33,149 nt of DNA from Candidatus Saccharimonadota bacterium (GTDB taxonomy: Bacteria; Patescibacteriota; Saccharimonadia; Saccharimonadales; Saccharimonadaceae). Shown piece by piece: positions 1 to 6,994 of this stretch. Where the stretch lies: assembly GCA_027311865.1 (NCBI GenBank), contig DAICYC010000001.1, forward strand, positions 1-33,149, in the 5' to 3' direction. A program made the translations under genes and the position numbers. Position 1 is the first letter of the stretch. Each line of letters starts with the position of its first letter. The notes under the pieces are model-generated. The model worked only from the letters and a program-made list of their open reading frames with translations, was not told the DNA's origin and did no database searches.

Positions 1-66
1 TTGCTTTTTAGTCATCTTCTTCATATAAGCATAAGTATATCTGAGGTGATGGTTAGGGACAAGCTA

Positions 67-604
67 CTATTTAACCACTCGGTAATTACTAACCGTGCCG
101 TAACCGAGCCAGTTTGTCTCACAACTGCCGATATAAGTATTCGTCTGCGGCGATGATTCGAGTCGATAAACTAGCAAGTACATCTGACCTGGACCAGCAC
201 CACAGTAGGCTACTCCTGATGAAGTGGACGTAAAGTAAGCATAGTTATAGCCAGTGCTCATAATATAGGCGCCAGCCGTACTAACGGGATCTGAAGGCAT
301 TTTTGATAAATATTTTGGCGATAGTTGATTTGCTAAATGCGCCCAACTCGCATCGGCAGTTGTGCTCCAACTAGAGTTTATTGAGGTTGAGCCTGAAGCA
401 GTCGGAAATCGTCCATTATCGATATAGTACATCTCGATAGCTTTTGTTATCGCTCTGATGTCGGACAATCGCTGGTAGTCGCGCGCCTTTTGTTGAACTG
501 CCATAAGCAACCACCGTAACAGACGCCAGAACGCCTATCACAACAATAACAATCAGCAGCTCTACAATCGTAAATCCACGCCGTCTTTCTGAACTCATTA
601 GCAT
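67..604 (-). pseudogene. Type IV prepilin (PilA/GspG-like), split by a frameshift
   Basis: Two overlapping minus-strand frames make one prepilin. The upstream frame (604 to about 500) has a short basic leader and the class III cleavage motif RRGFTIVELLIVIVV, with Glu at +5 of the mature protein, followed by the hydrophobic N-terminal helix. The downstream frame (about 498 to 67) continues as VQQKARDYQRLSDIRAI, the usual pilin alpha-helix, then IDNGRFP and a C-terminal globular part with two cysteines. Removing one base near 499 would give VVAYGVQQKARD and a protein of about 178 residues, a normal prepilin length. It would be cleaved by a prepilin peptidase and assembled by PilB-type machinery, for which a gene lies at the other end of the window. 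The split could be a sequencing error, a true pseudogene or phase variation. A TACAAT box (612-617) ends 7 bases before the ATG at 604. Confidence 0.85.
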
Positions 605-611
605 AAGCCCT

Positions 612-617
612 ATTGTA
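612..617 (-). promoter_or_regulatory. -10 box of the prepilin gene, leaderless type
   Basis: TACAAT on the minus strand ends 7 bases before the ATG at 604, so transcription would start at or next to the start codon. No clear -35 box and no Shine-Dalgarno sequence were seen. Confidence 0.5.
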
Positions 618-633
618 TTACGATTAGTCGATT

Positions 634-840
634 CTAGTCGACTTTTATATAGCGCTGCTTGATCACAATCGCCGCAACCACCAGACCGATTGCTAGCAAA
701 AATCCAACCACACCCCAGCCAAACGAGGGCATATCACCGGCATAAGCTTGATTCGAGGCCAATCTAAACGACCAATAAGTCACGGCTACACTCAAGGCCA
801 AGCAAGTACCGTACGCAATTTTTGCCAAATATTTGTTCAT
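634..840 (-). CDS. Small two-helix membrane protein, unknown function
   Basis: This 68-residue protein starts at MNKYLAKIAYG. The ORF-track start at 894 would overlap the upstream gene's end and adds a non-hydrophobic stretch, so ATG 840 was preferred. A TATAGT box (848-853) ends 7 bases before this ATG, which supports the choice. The protein has two hydrophobic helices (about residues 8-24 and 43-62) joined by a short loop, and a basic tail (KQRYIKVD). No family is recognised. It lies between the unassigned 857-1363 gene and the prepilin, all on the same strand, but each seems to have its own promoter. Confidence 0.6.
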   Translation of the reverse strand: MNKYLAKIAYGTCLALSVAVTYWSFRLASNQAYAGDMPSFGWGVVGFLLAIGLVVAAIVIKQRYIKVD

Positions 841-856
841 ATCTCTAACTATACGC

Positions 857-1363
857 CTAATCAACCAGCCGGACGCTAGATGGTTCAATATCATAAGTGA
901 TCATTATTTCCGGTCGGTCAATCATGCCTAGCGAAAATGATTCCAGCGGCGTTAGTTTACGCCAATAACTAGCCGCTAGTTCATCTAGCTTGCCAGAATC
1001 AGATGAGCCTTCGATAGCTCGCTTGAGGGAGTCATAGGTATCCAAGTCTGAGACGTAGCACCTGCGTGGATCAACAACGAGTTCAATAATTTTTTGTGAA
1101 GTCCCGCTGATGAATTCGTTGATCGAAGTAACGGCCCCATCCGTGATATCGACTATCTTATCCTCAAAACTGAAATAAGCATACAGGTTGTTAGAGCGAC
1201 TAACCCCTTGGCGAACGAGAGCCACGGGGCAACGATCATCGAGAAAAACATCGGTTTGCGCAATCAATTGATCATCACCTTTGTCACCCCGTGACGTCCG
1301 TTTGATACCATTGTCGAGTATCGACTGAAGATGATCGGGATTGACGACGTGATAGACTTTCAT
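857..1363 (-). CDS. Hypothetical protein, possible ADP-ribosyltransferase-like fold
   Basis: This soluble protein of about 168 residues has no certain family. The N-terminus, VYHVVNPDHLQSILDNGI, follows the pattern H-x(2)-N/P-x-h-x(2)-I-h-x(2)-G-h seen at the first strand and helix of many ADP-ribosyltransferase-fold proteins (DarT, KptA and related toxins). The C-terminus (RPEIMITYDIEPSSVRLV) resembles the late strand carrying the catalytic Glu in that fold. An aromatic segment (YAYFSFEDK) lies in the middle. This is a fold-level guess from motif spacing, not a match. ATG 1363 was chosen over 1372 because a TACCAT box ends 7 bases before it. No partner antitoxin or macrodomain gene is adjacent; the neighbours are a small membrane protein and a histidine phosphatase. 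Confidence 0.6.
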   Translation of the reverse strand: MKVYHVVNPDHLQSILDNGIKRTSRGDKGDDQLIAQTDVFLDDRCPVALVRQGVSRSNNLYAYFSFEDKIVDITDGAVTSINEFISGTSQKIIELVVDPRRCYVSDLDTYDSLKRAIEGSSDSGKLDELAASYWRKLTPLESFSLGMIDRPEIMITYDIEPSSVRLVD

Positions 1364-1407
1364 AACAGTCATGGTACAACGTTATTGCGATAGCTAGAAC
1401 CAGATTG

Positions 1408-1926
1408 CTAAACTTTTATCTGGATAATTGAAGCATTCTTATGGGGAACATGCGAATGATCCGGATCTAGAATCGCTTGCATTCGATTCAAAACGCCGCC
1501 ATGAGCAACTACTAAAACGCTATCATACGGCTTTTGCTTAAGCTCATCAAGAAAATTGCTCACGCGTTTCGTAAACTCATCCAGCGTCTCTGCACCTTCG
1601 ATTGATACCGAGTCATTCAATGACCAAAACTGCTCCCAGTCGTGACTATCTCGATGGGTCCCTGAAGCTTCGCCAAAGTTGCGCTCCCTAAGTCGTGAAT
1701 CTTCAGTATAGGGAATATTTCTGTATTTTAGGACAAACTCATGTGCGGTTCTAGACGCGCGTTTTAAGTCTGACGAGTATATAGCCTCGATATCCTCGTT
1801 GAATTTATCAGCTATAAACCGAGCCTGCTTCAGACCCTTCTCGTTCAGTGATGTATCAAGCCACCCTTGCACAATTCCTGTCGCATTTTCGTCAGTTTCA
1901 CCATGACGCACTAAATATACTTTCAT
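1408..1926 (-). CDS. Histidine phosphatase family protein (phosphoglycerate mutase-like)
   Basis: The 172-residue protein opens with LVRHGETDEN, the RHG motif whose His8 would carry the phosphate. It also has RLRERNFGE (Glu81, proton donor region) and VVAHGGVLNR (His142), the second catalytic histidine. This is a complete branch-2-like histidine phosphatase core. The substrate cannot be read from the sequence: members hydrolyse sugar phosphates, nucleotides, alpha-ribazole phosphate or phosphoserine. The short length and lack of mutase insertions favour a phosphatase over glycolytic GpmA. A TATACT box (1935-1940) ends 8 bases before the ATG, with no Shine-Dalgarno sequence. Confidence 0.92.
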   Translation of the reverse strand: MKVYLVRHGETDENATGIVQGWLDTSLNEKGLKQARFIADKFNEDIEAIYSSDLKRASRTAHEFVLKYRNIPYTEDSRLRERNFGEASGTHRDSHDWEQFWSLNDSVSIEGAETLDEFTKRVSNFLDELKQKPYDSVLVVAHGGVLNRMQAILDPDHSHVPHKNASIIQIKV

Positions 1927-1934
1927 TAACTACA

Positions 1935-1940
1935 AGTATA
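1935..1940 (-). promoter_or_regulatory. -10 box of the histidine phosphatase gene, leaderless type
   Basis: TATACT on the minus strand ends 8 bases before the ATG at 1926. It lies between the tRNA-Arg 3' end and the gene, in an A/T-rich stretch. No good -35 box is visible. Confidence 0.5.
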
Positions 1941-1972
1941 TAAGAAAAATAATTTCTATGTATAACGGAAAT

Positions 1973-2049
1973 TGGTACCCCGGGCTGGGCTCGAACCAGC
2001 GACCTTAGGCTTAGAAGTCCTCTGCTCTATCCTGCTGAGCTACCGGGGC
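1973..2049 (-). tRNA. tRNA-Arg (anticodon TCT)
   Basis: The cloverleaf is GCCCCGG / TA / GCTC..GAGC / anticodon loop CTTCTAA / T arm GCTGG-TTCGAGC-CCAGC / CCGGGGT / A, with CCA encoded. The anticodon stem is weak: GAGGA faces GCCTA, which gives only three Watson-Crick pairs with mismatches at 27-43 and 31-39. The first acceptor pair is G-U. A TATAAT box at 2058-2063, overlapping the stop codon of the HIT gene, ends 8 bases before the tRNA 5' end. Confidence 0.93.
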
Positions 2050-2057
2050 ATAGGGTA

Positions 2058-2063
2058 ATTATA
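2058..2063 (-). promoter_or_regulatory. -10 box of tRNA-Arg, overlapping the HIT stop codon
   Basis: TATAAT on the minus strand shares bases with the TAA stop of the HIT gene and ends 8 bases before the tRNA. The primary transcript would start almost at the mature 5' end. The -35 region is poor, so read-through from the HIT gene is also possible. Confidence 0.4.
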
Positions 2064-2520
2064 GCAAATGGCCGCTAATAACTTGATTGATTTCATCTAG
2101 TAACGAGTCGTCTACTAGCTTCACCTGATTCCGGTCGTAGTGAAAGCCAAACTTAGGGTCATCGAACACCATTCCGCCCACTTTAACCTTGTGATCGTAA
2201 CGCGGCCGAAAATGCCAGTGAACATGAGGTTGAGCCGGTTGCTTCTGGTAAGCATTATTCATCAAACAAACCCAATTGAAGAGTTTGGCCCCAAAAGATG
2301 CCGCCATTGCCGACTCCAACTTCCTGACGACTTCGACGAATTCTTGCCACTGCTTATCACTCAGCCTCGACAGAGTCTCTCGGTGCTCTTTTAATGTGAC
2401 ATAACATCTCCCGAGATAACCCTGATCTTGCGATAAGGTAACCGTCCAGAATCGAGTTTCAAACAATGGCTCGTTATGAGCTAGGGCCTGACATACTTCG
2501 CAGGTATTATTTTCGATCAT
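2059..2520 (-). CDS. HIT family protein
   Basis: The 153-residue protein carries the histidine triad PHVHWHF (His99, His101, His103), the nucleotide-binding and catalytic signature of HIT hydrolases or transferases. The N-terminus has CEVC (residues 7-10), half of the zinc site found in many HIT proteins. It ends with an aromatic, acidic tail (about 35 residues after the triad). HIT proteins cleave nucleoside phosphoramidates or dinucleoside polyphosphates; the substrate here is not predictable. The gene is followed 10 bases later by tRNA-Arg on the same strand. Confidence 0.9.
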   Translation of the reverse strand: MIENNTCEVCQALAHNEPLFETRFWTVTLSQDQGYLGRCYVTLKEHRETLSRLSDKQWQEFVEVVRKLESAMAASFGAKLFNWVCLMNNAYQKQPAQPHVHWHFRPRYDHKVKVGGMVFDDPKFGFHYDRNQVKLVDDSLLDEINQVISGHLL

Positions 2521-2610
2521 ATCCCATCAATATTTACTCTACACCAGCCAAAGATTGTTGACAATTTTTAGAAGTGTTACCTGGCACAGTTTTAAGAACT
2601 TAAACGAGAA

Positions 2611-2633
2611 GAACCAATCACAAGGATTGGTTC
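2611..2633 (-). terminator. Hairpin terminator downstream of tRNA-Gly
   Basis: A 9-bp perfect stem GAACCAATC / GATTGGTTC with a 5-base loop is followed on the minus strand by TTCTCGTTT. It lies 7 bases after the tRNA-Gly CCA end. The U tract is interrupted, so strength is uncertain. Confidence 0.6.
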
Positions 2634-2639
2634 GTTTCA

Positions 2640-2714
2640 TGGTGCGGGCGGAGAGAATCGAACTCTCATCACATGCTTGGAAGGCACGTATATTAGCCAT
2701 TATACGACGCCCGC
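2640..2714 (-). tRNA. tRNA-Gly (anticodon TCC)
   Basis: The acceptor stem GCGGGCG/CGCCCGC is perfect. The anticodon loop CTTCCAA gives TCC, the T arm is GAGAG-TTCGATT-CTCTC, the discriminator base is A, and CCA is encoded. The D arm GTAT/ATAT is the short A/T-rich type usual for tRNA-Gly. Confidence 0.96.
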
Positions 2715-2724
2715 AGACCGAGTC

Positions 2725-2753
2725 ATTATAGCATATTCTCAAGCGAGCGCCAA
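2725..2753 (-). promoter_or_regulatory. Promoter of tRNA-Gly
   Basis: On the minus strand, TTGGCG (2748-2753) and TATAAT (2725-2730) are 17 bases apart, and the -10 box ends 10 bases before the tRNA. The region overlaps the divergent tRNA-His promoter. Confidence 0.7.
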
Positions 2754-2764
2754 TCTGTTACAAT
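2736..2764 (+). promoter_or_regulatory. Promoter of tRNA-His
   Basis: On the plus strand, TTCTCA (2736-2741, 4 of 6 matches) and TACAAT (2759-2764) are 17 bases apart. The tRNA begins 22 bases after the -10 box. It overlaps the divergent tRNA-Gly promoter. Confidence 0.5.
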
Positions 2765-2786
2765 ACATGTTGATATCGACAAACCT

Positions 2787-2864
2787 GGCGGATATAGCTC
2801 AGTTGGTTAGAGCGCCTGATTGTGGTCCAGGAGGTCGTGGGTTCAATTCCCATTATTCGCCCCA
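2787..2864 (+). tRNA. tRNA-His (anticodon GTG), with encoded G-1
   Basis: Alignment by the D stem GCTC/GAGC puts G2787 at position -1, paired with discriminator C73, the usual histidine identity element. The acceptor is GCGGATA/TATTCGC, the anticodon loop TTGTGGT, the T arm GTGGG-TTCAATT-CCCAT, and CCA is encoded. The anticodon stem CCTGA/CCAGG has an A-C mismatch at 31-39. Confidence 0.95.
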
Positions 2865-2873
2865 GGTTGATAT

Positions 2874-5303
2874 CTAAGAGAGTCGGTCGGCCATCAGCTG
2901 ATCGGCTCTTTGTTTTGTGTCGATTACACTTTTGACTTGATCAAGATTTAATTCAAAACTCTCGCCCGGCTTTAAATTTCCGGCTAATAACTGTTTCGCA
3001 ACCGTACTCTCAACCGCTCGTTGAACGACGCGACGCATCGGCCGGGCTCCGAGACGAGGATCATAACCAGCATCCACGAGATACTGTCTGGCTTCCGCCG
3101 TCACGCTAACAGATATCTTCTGGTCGTCGAGTATTTTATTGATCGATTTGAGAATAATATCAACAACCATTAATAGTTCAGCCTTGATCAACGGCCGGAA
3201 CACGACAATCTCATCGAACCGATTTAAGAATTCTGGATGAAACAAGCGACTGTCAACTAGTTCATCAACAAACTTTTCCTCGAATTGCTCTAATTGATAC
3301 CCTCTATGAATATATTCCTGAATACGATCCGAACCGGCGTTACTAGTCGCGATAATTATCGTATCGCGAAAACTTATCTCTCGATTGCGCCCATCCCGTA
3401 AAATACCCTCATCTAACAGCTGGAGTAACGTCGATAAGACGCTGGAATGAGCCTTCTCGATTTCGTCCAACAATATCACGCTAAACGGCTGCTTCATAAC
3501 CCGAGCCGTCAGGCTGTTTGGATCCTCAGTGCCATCAGCAATCAGTCGCGTTACGTCGTCTTCGGTAACAAATTCGTTCATGTCGAGTCGAATAATCGAA
3601 TCTTCACCACCGTAATAGACTGCGGCTAGAGACTTGGCCAGTTCAGTTTTGCCGACCCCGGTTGGACCAAGAAACAGAAATGTACCGACTGGTCGTTGTT
3701 GGTTGCGCACACCAGCCCTAGCTCGACGAAGAGCGTCTGAGACGACAGCGACAGCTCGATCTTGCCCAATCATTCGCTCATGAATCAGAGCCTCAAGATT
3801 CAGCAATGTGTCCCGTTCACTATCAGTGCCAACGGTAGTTGTCCGAATCCCGGTGGCTCTTTCAACAGCCAACTGAACCGAGCCAGCCGTCACGATTCCA
3901 TTGTCAGCATATTCAGCCGCCGACTCAAGTAAGCTAATTGACTGACCCGGCATCGCAATATCGTAAACATAGCGAGCACTGAGTCGGTATGCCTCCTTCA
4001 AAGCCTGATACATATATATCACCTTGAAACGATACTCTAGAACTGGGATCTTCTCTTCGAGGACCTTAAAGGTGCCGAATTCGTCGGTCGCCGGAACAGA
4101 TAACCGCTGAACACCCGACGCCAGCGACGGCAGCTGTCGACTGATACGCAAATAAGCCTGTTCATCCATCGTTAAGATCATTGGTAGTCGACCGGCTTCC
4201 AAAATAGGCATTAGCACCGAACTGATATCAAGCGAACCGACACCATTTTCAAAAAACAACTGGGCGTTATCGAGGCAGATTATTATATTCTTTGCCAAAT
4301 AAGCCTCACTCAAAATTGTCTGCACCAGGCTCTCCAATGAACCTTTTTCACTAGCGGCCGATAGCAATCTTGACGCATCGAGCATAAATACTTGACGATA
4401 ATGTAACCCCTGCGGCACATCCTCAGACGGATTCATCAATCGGCTGGCAAGCTCCGTCACAATCTCAGTCTTGCCAACACCAGTTGGACCGACTAAATTC
4501 AGCGCGCCCCTTCCTGAGTGAAGCGACGCCATCATTGAGTCGATTATCTCGTCACGGACACCGTTGATGACTGGAGGCGTACCAGAAACATTGGTCCCGA
4601 ACTTTGACAGATATGGAATCCATCCGAAGGTCCAGTCGCGACCGATTCCACCGGGCGACTTCGGTAAGCTTTCCTGATGTTTAATGATTTCTTCTAATCG
4701 ATGGAACCAGTGAATTCCTCTCAATAAGTCATCTTCGCTCAACTGCAGATGGCCCAGCAATGTGTCACGATTCGGAAGCTGCTCCAAAATTGCCACTATG
4801 AGTACACCCGAACAGATCAGACTATCAAAATCTTTAGCCAGTTGAACGGCTCGCTCAAATATAACAACTGAGTCATCGCGATTATCAGACACAATTTGTT
4901 CTATAAAGCCACCACCGATACCAAATCGGACGGCGAAGAAAGCTCCCGATTTACTGCTAGATATTGCCCGGGCAATATCTTTTGGATTCGGCTGTTCTGG
5001 CAACTGGGCCAGTAACTGCGTCTCGAGCATATCATCCACCGTTTGTCGCACATCAGGGTGAACAACATGCTTGAGTCCACGATCGTACCACTCACTTATC
5101 ATCGCCGGTATCGCCGCCAAGCCAAAAATCGCCCAACCAGCCGCAAAACCAGCGAACAGCAAACCTACCCCAACTAGCAACGTAGCAACGGTGCTAACCT
5201 TCAACACTATAATCCACGGCTGAAGCTGTCGGCCTAGTCGAGCCCGGTAGGCTCGTCCACTGTGATAATTAAAAAGTCGATTTACATCCACCGCGGTATC
5301 CAA
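2874..5303 (-). CDS. Membrane-anchored Clp-type AAA+ ATPase (ClpC/ClpB-like)
   Basis: This 809-residue protein has a basic N-terminus and two hydrophobic helices (about residues 30-71). A degenerate Clp N-repeat-like region follows (about 140-200), then two AAA+ modules. AAA1 has a good Walker A (GPTGVGKT, 272-279), but its Walker B is ICLDNAQ (about 342-348), so the catalytic Glu is Asn. AAA2 is intact, with GPTGVGKT (546-553), LLDEIEKAH (611-619) and the D2-small signature DPRLGARPMRR. I see no LGF/IGF ClpP-docking tripeptide in AAA2, so partnership with ClpP is unproven. The family unfolds or disaggregates proteins; the membrane anchor suggests envelope substrates. The start is TTG 5303 or GTG 5291, and it overlaps the upstream membrane-protein gene by about 20 bases, so the two are probably coupled. 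It converges on tRNA-His. Confidence 0.88.
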   Translation of the reverse strand: MDTAVDVNRLFNYHSGRAYRARLGRQLQPWIIVLKVSTVATLLVGVGLLFAGFAAGWAIFGLAAIPAMISEWYDRGLKHVVHPDVRQTVDDMLETQLLAQLPEQPNPKDIARAISSSKSGAFFAVRFGIGGGFIEQIVSDNRDDSVVIFERAVQLAKDFDSLICSGVLIVAILEQLPNRDTLLGHLQLSEDDLLRGIHWFHRLEEIIKHQESLPKSPGGIGRDWTFGWIPYLSKFGTNVSGTPPVINGVRDEIIDSMMASLHSGRGALNLVGPTGVGKTEIVTELASRLMNPSEDVPQGLHYRQVFMLDASRLLSAASEKGSLESLVQTILSEAYLAKNIIICLDNAQLFFENGVGSLDISSVLMPILEAGRLPMILTMDEQAYLRISRQLPSLASGVQRLSVPATDEFGTFKVLEEKIPVLEYRFKVIYMYQALKEAYRLSARYVYDIAMPGQSISLLESAAEYADNGIVTAGSVQLAVERATGIRTTTVGTDSERDTLLNLEALIHERMIGQDRAVAVVSDALRRARAGVRNQQRPVGTFLFLGPTGVGKTELAKSLAAVYYGGEDSIIRLDMNEFVTEDDVTRLIADGTEDPNSLTARVMKQPFSVILLDEIEKAHSSVLSTLLQLLDEGILRDGRNREISFRDTIIIATSNAGSDRIQEYIHRGYQLEQFEEKFVDELVDSRLFHPEFLNRFDEIVVFRPLIKAELLMVVDIILKSINKILDDQKISVSVTAEARQYLVDAGYDPRLGARPMRRVVQRAVESTVAKQLLAGNLKPGESFELNLDQVKSVIDTKQRADQLMADRLS
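2878..2914 (+). terminator. Terminator of tRNA-His inside the antisense 3' end of the Clp gene
   Basis: On the plus strand an 11-bp stem GAGTCGGTCGG / CTGATCGGCTC (2880-2908, with three G-U pairs) is followed by TTTGTTTTG. It begins about 15 bases after the tRNA-His CCA end and lies within the last codons of the convergent Clp gene. Confidence 0.55.
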
Positions 5304-5665
5304 TCGATTGCCATCAAAATAAAACCAGCGACAGGCAAAATTGGCAGAATCAACCAGATAGCCAAAGCGACCGCCCCGGCTAGTAGATGTCCGAACAATA
5401 CTACCAGTCCAACCAAGATCGTACCCGACCGAACGAAGGCTCCAACAATACGTGATATCAGCCGATCAATAAAGGCCCGAAATTGTATCGATAACGATCC
5501 GCCAACCCGTCCGGCCGAAATTTGTCGAAACGGCGAAAACAAAGTCTTGAATAATTGACCAATCGAAAAGAAATCGGCGGCGCCTTTGATGCGACGACCA
5601 ATCCGACTAGCTTCTTCCGCCCAACCTCGGCCATACCACCACTGCATCAGACCCACCAAAAACAT
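5282..5665 (-). CDS. Small membrane protein coupled to the Clp-type ATPase
   Basis: The 127-residue protein starts with hydrophobic MFLVGLMQWWYG. It continues with an amphipathic basic region (residues about 15-75, including LFKTLFSPFRQ) and ends with about two strong transmembrane helices (about 78-100 and 102-122). No family is recognised. Its stop codon overlaps the start of the Clp-type gene, and both appear to share one promoter. It may be a membrane adaptor or anchor for that ATPase, which is inference from gene order only. A TATAAT box (5672-5677) ends 6 bases before the ATG. Confidence 0.75.
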   Translation of the reverse strand: MFLVGLMQWWYGRGWAEEASRIGRRIKGAADFFSIGQLFKTLFSPFRQISAGRVGGSLSIQFRAFIDRLISRIVGAFVRSGTILVGLVVLFGHLLAGAVALAIWLILPILPVAGFILMAIDWIPRWM

Positions 5666-5671
5666 AACCTC

Positions 5672-5677
5672 ATTATA
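5672..5677 (-). promoter_or_regulatory. -10 box of the membrane protein-Clp operon, leaderless type
   Basis: TATAAT on the minus strand ends 6 bases before the ATG at 5665. A GAGG between box and start could act as a ribosome site only if transcription began upstream. It is divergent from the murT promoter. Confidence 0.55.
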
Positions 5678-5703
5678 TCACTCGCTCTAGACAAGCTATA
5701 CAG

Positions 5704-5709
5704 TATAAT
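5704..5709 (+). promoter_or_regulatory. -10 box of murT-gatD, leaderless type
   Basis: TATAAT on the plus strand ends 7 bases before ATG 5717, which puts the expected +1 at the start codon. No Shine-Dalgarno sequence is present and the -35 region is weak. Confidence 0.55.
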
Positions 5710-5716
5710 TGGATAT

Positions 5717-6994
5717 ATGTTCACCAAACTTACCGTCCCAATCGGCAAGGCCGTCCGGGCACTCATGAGACTTCGCGGCGGCGGCTCGGCCCTACCCGGC
5801 TTGATCGTCGAACGATTAGATCCCGATTTTGTGAAACGAACGTTAATTGACCTACCTCATGGAGTAGTCCTCGTTAGCGGCACCAACGGTAAGACAACCA
5901 CTACTAAAATGGTCGTATCACTACTTGAATCAGCTGGCTTAAAAGTCTTCACTAACCGAACCGGTAGTAATTTTGTTCGCGGCGTAGCAGCCGCCCTGGT
6001 AAAAGACGTTGACCTGACCGGACATCTCGACGCCGATGTTGCCGTCCTAGAATTAGACGAAGCTCATGCCGTTCGCTTTATAGAAGTAATTAAACCTCGA
6101 ACCAGTCTGCTACTAAACGTCATGCGCGATCAGCTAGACCGCTTTGGTGAGATTGACTCCACTGCCCGCCTGCTCACAACCGTCGCTCAAGCTACTAGTC
6201 GCAACGTCATTCTCAACCGCGAAGATCCTCGCATACGAGACATTGCCAAGCAACTGTCGGATTCACAAAACATCACCTACTTTGGACTCAGCGACATCGT
6301 TCGAGCCAACTTCCCTAACGACGACGATATCCATTCACTCCGCCTAGTCGAACAGCAAAATCTACCTGAGGCTAGCGTACTTTTAATGGGCTATGGTGAT
6401 GGCGAGGCTACGCTATCAATTAATCAGCAAATCTACACCACCAAACTAAAGATTCGCGGCATCTATAATGTCTTCAATGCGGCCGCAGCGGTAGCAACGG
6501 TTCGAGCTGTATTAGGGGATGACACTTCAAATGCCGATTTAATCAATAGCCTTAGTAACGTCACCCCTGCCTTTGGTCGTGGTGAAACTCTGATTATTGA
6601 TCACCAACCACTAGAACTTGTCTTGGTCAAGAACCCGTCAGGTTTTCGATTGAGCCTACAATCGTTCGATCCGACAAATTATGCCACAATGATCGCAATT
6701 AACGATAACTACGCCGATGGTCGTGATATGTCCTGGCTGTGGGATGTCGAATTTGACTCCTTGACCGAAGAAGGAGTCGCTATGGTAACTGGCGTTCGGG
6801 CTTACGATATGGCACTTCGACTCCAATATGATGAAATTACTGTCGACAAAGTTGACCCCGACATCGATTCGGCTCTCAAGCAGTTCGTCAAGTCCAATCG
6901 ATCTAAACCGAAGCGAATCTACTGTACCTACACTGCCATGCTGGCTATTCGAAAGAGTTTGCGCCGATTAACCAAAGTGGAGATAGTGTCATGA
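5717..6994 (+). CDS. murT: Lipid II isoglutaminyl synthase, Mur ligase-like subunit MurT
   Basis: MurT activates the alpha-carboxyl of the stem-peptide D-Glu of lipid II with ATP, and GatD supplies ammonia, giving D-isoglutamine. The 425-residue protein has the Mur ligase P-loop SGTNGKTTTTK (about residues 54-64), a Mur central region (VAVLELDEAH, LNVMRDQLDRFGE) and the DUF1727 C-terminal domain with DNYADGRDMSWLWDVEF. The start is MFTKLTVP; the ORF-track start at 5555 runs back over the divergent gene. In Staphylococcus and Streptococcus MurT the middle domain carries a Cys4 zinc ribbon. Here that region has no cysteines at all. The gene overlaps gatD by 4 bases (ATGA), consistent with a tight heterodimer. 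Confidence 0.95.
   Translation: MFTKLTVPIGKAVRALMRLRGGGSALPGLIVERLDPDFVKRTLIDLPHGVVLVSGTNGKTTTTKMVVSLLESAGLKVFTNRTGSNFVRGVAAALVKDVDLTGHLDADVAVLELDEAHAVRFIEVIKPRTSLLLNVMRDQLDRFGEIDSTARLLTTVAQATSRNVILNREDPRIRDIAKQLSDSQNITYFGLSDIVRANFPNDDDIHSLRLVEQQNLPEASVLLMGYGDGEATLSINQQIYTTKLKIRGIYNVFNAAAAVATVRAVLGDDTSNADLINSLSNVTPAFGRGETLIIDHQPLELVLVKNPSGFRLSLQSFDPTNYATMIAINDNYADGRDMSWLWDVEFDSLTEEGVAMVTGVRAYDMALRLQYDEITVDKVDPDIDSALKQFVKSNRSKPKRIYCTYTAMLAIRKSLRRLTKVEIVS

Noticed and set aside
1-66. Possible coding or regulatory sequence before the prepilin 3' end
   Set aside because: No open frame, hairpin or promoter could be supported in these 66 bases.
2539-2742. 67-residue minus-strand ORF
   Set aside because: It covers tRNA-Gly and its terminator; no coding character.
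2677-2877. 66-residue plus-strand ORF (DIAQLVRAPDCGPGG...)
   Set aside because: It is the translation of tRNA-His itself, another frequent false protein.
5555-5716. 54-residue N-terminal extension of MurT
   Set aside because: It runs over the divergent membrane gene and has no Mur ligase character; ATG 5717 has a well-placed -10 box.
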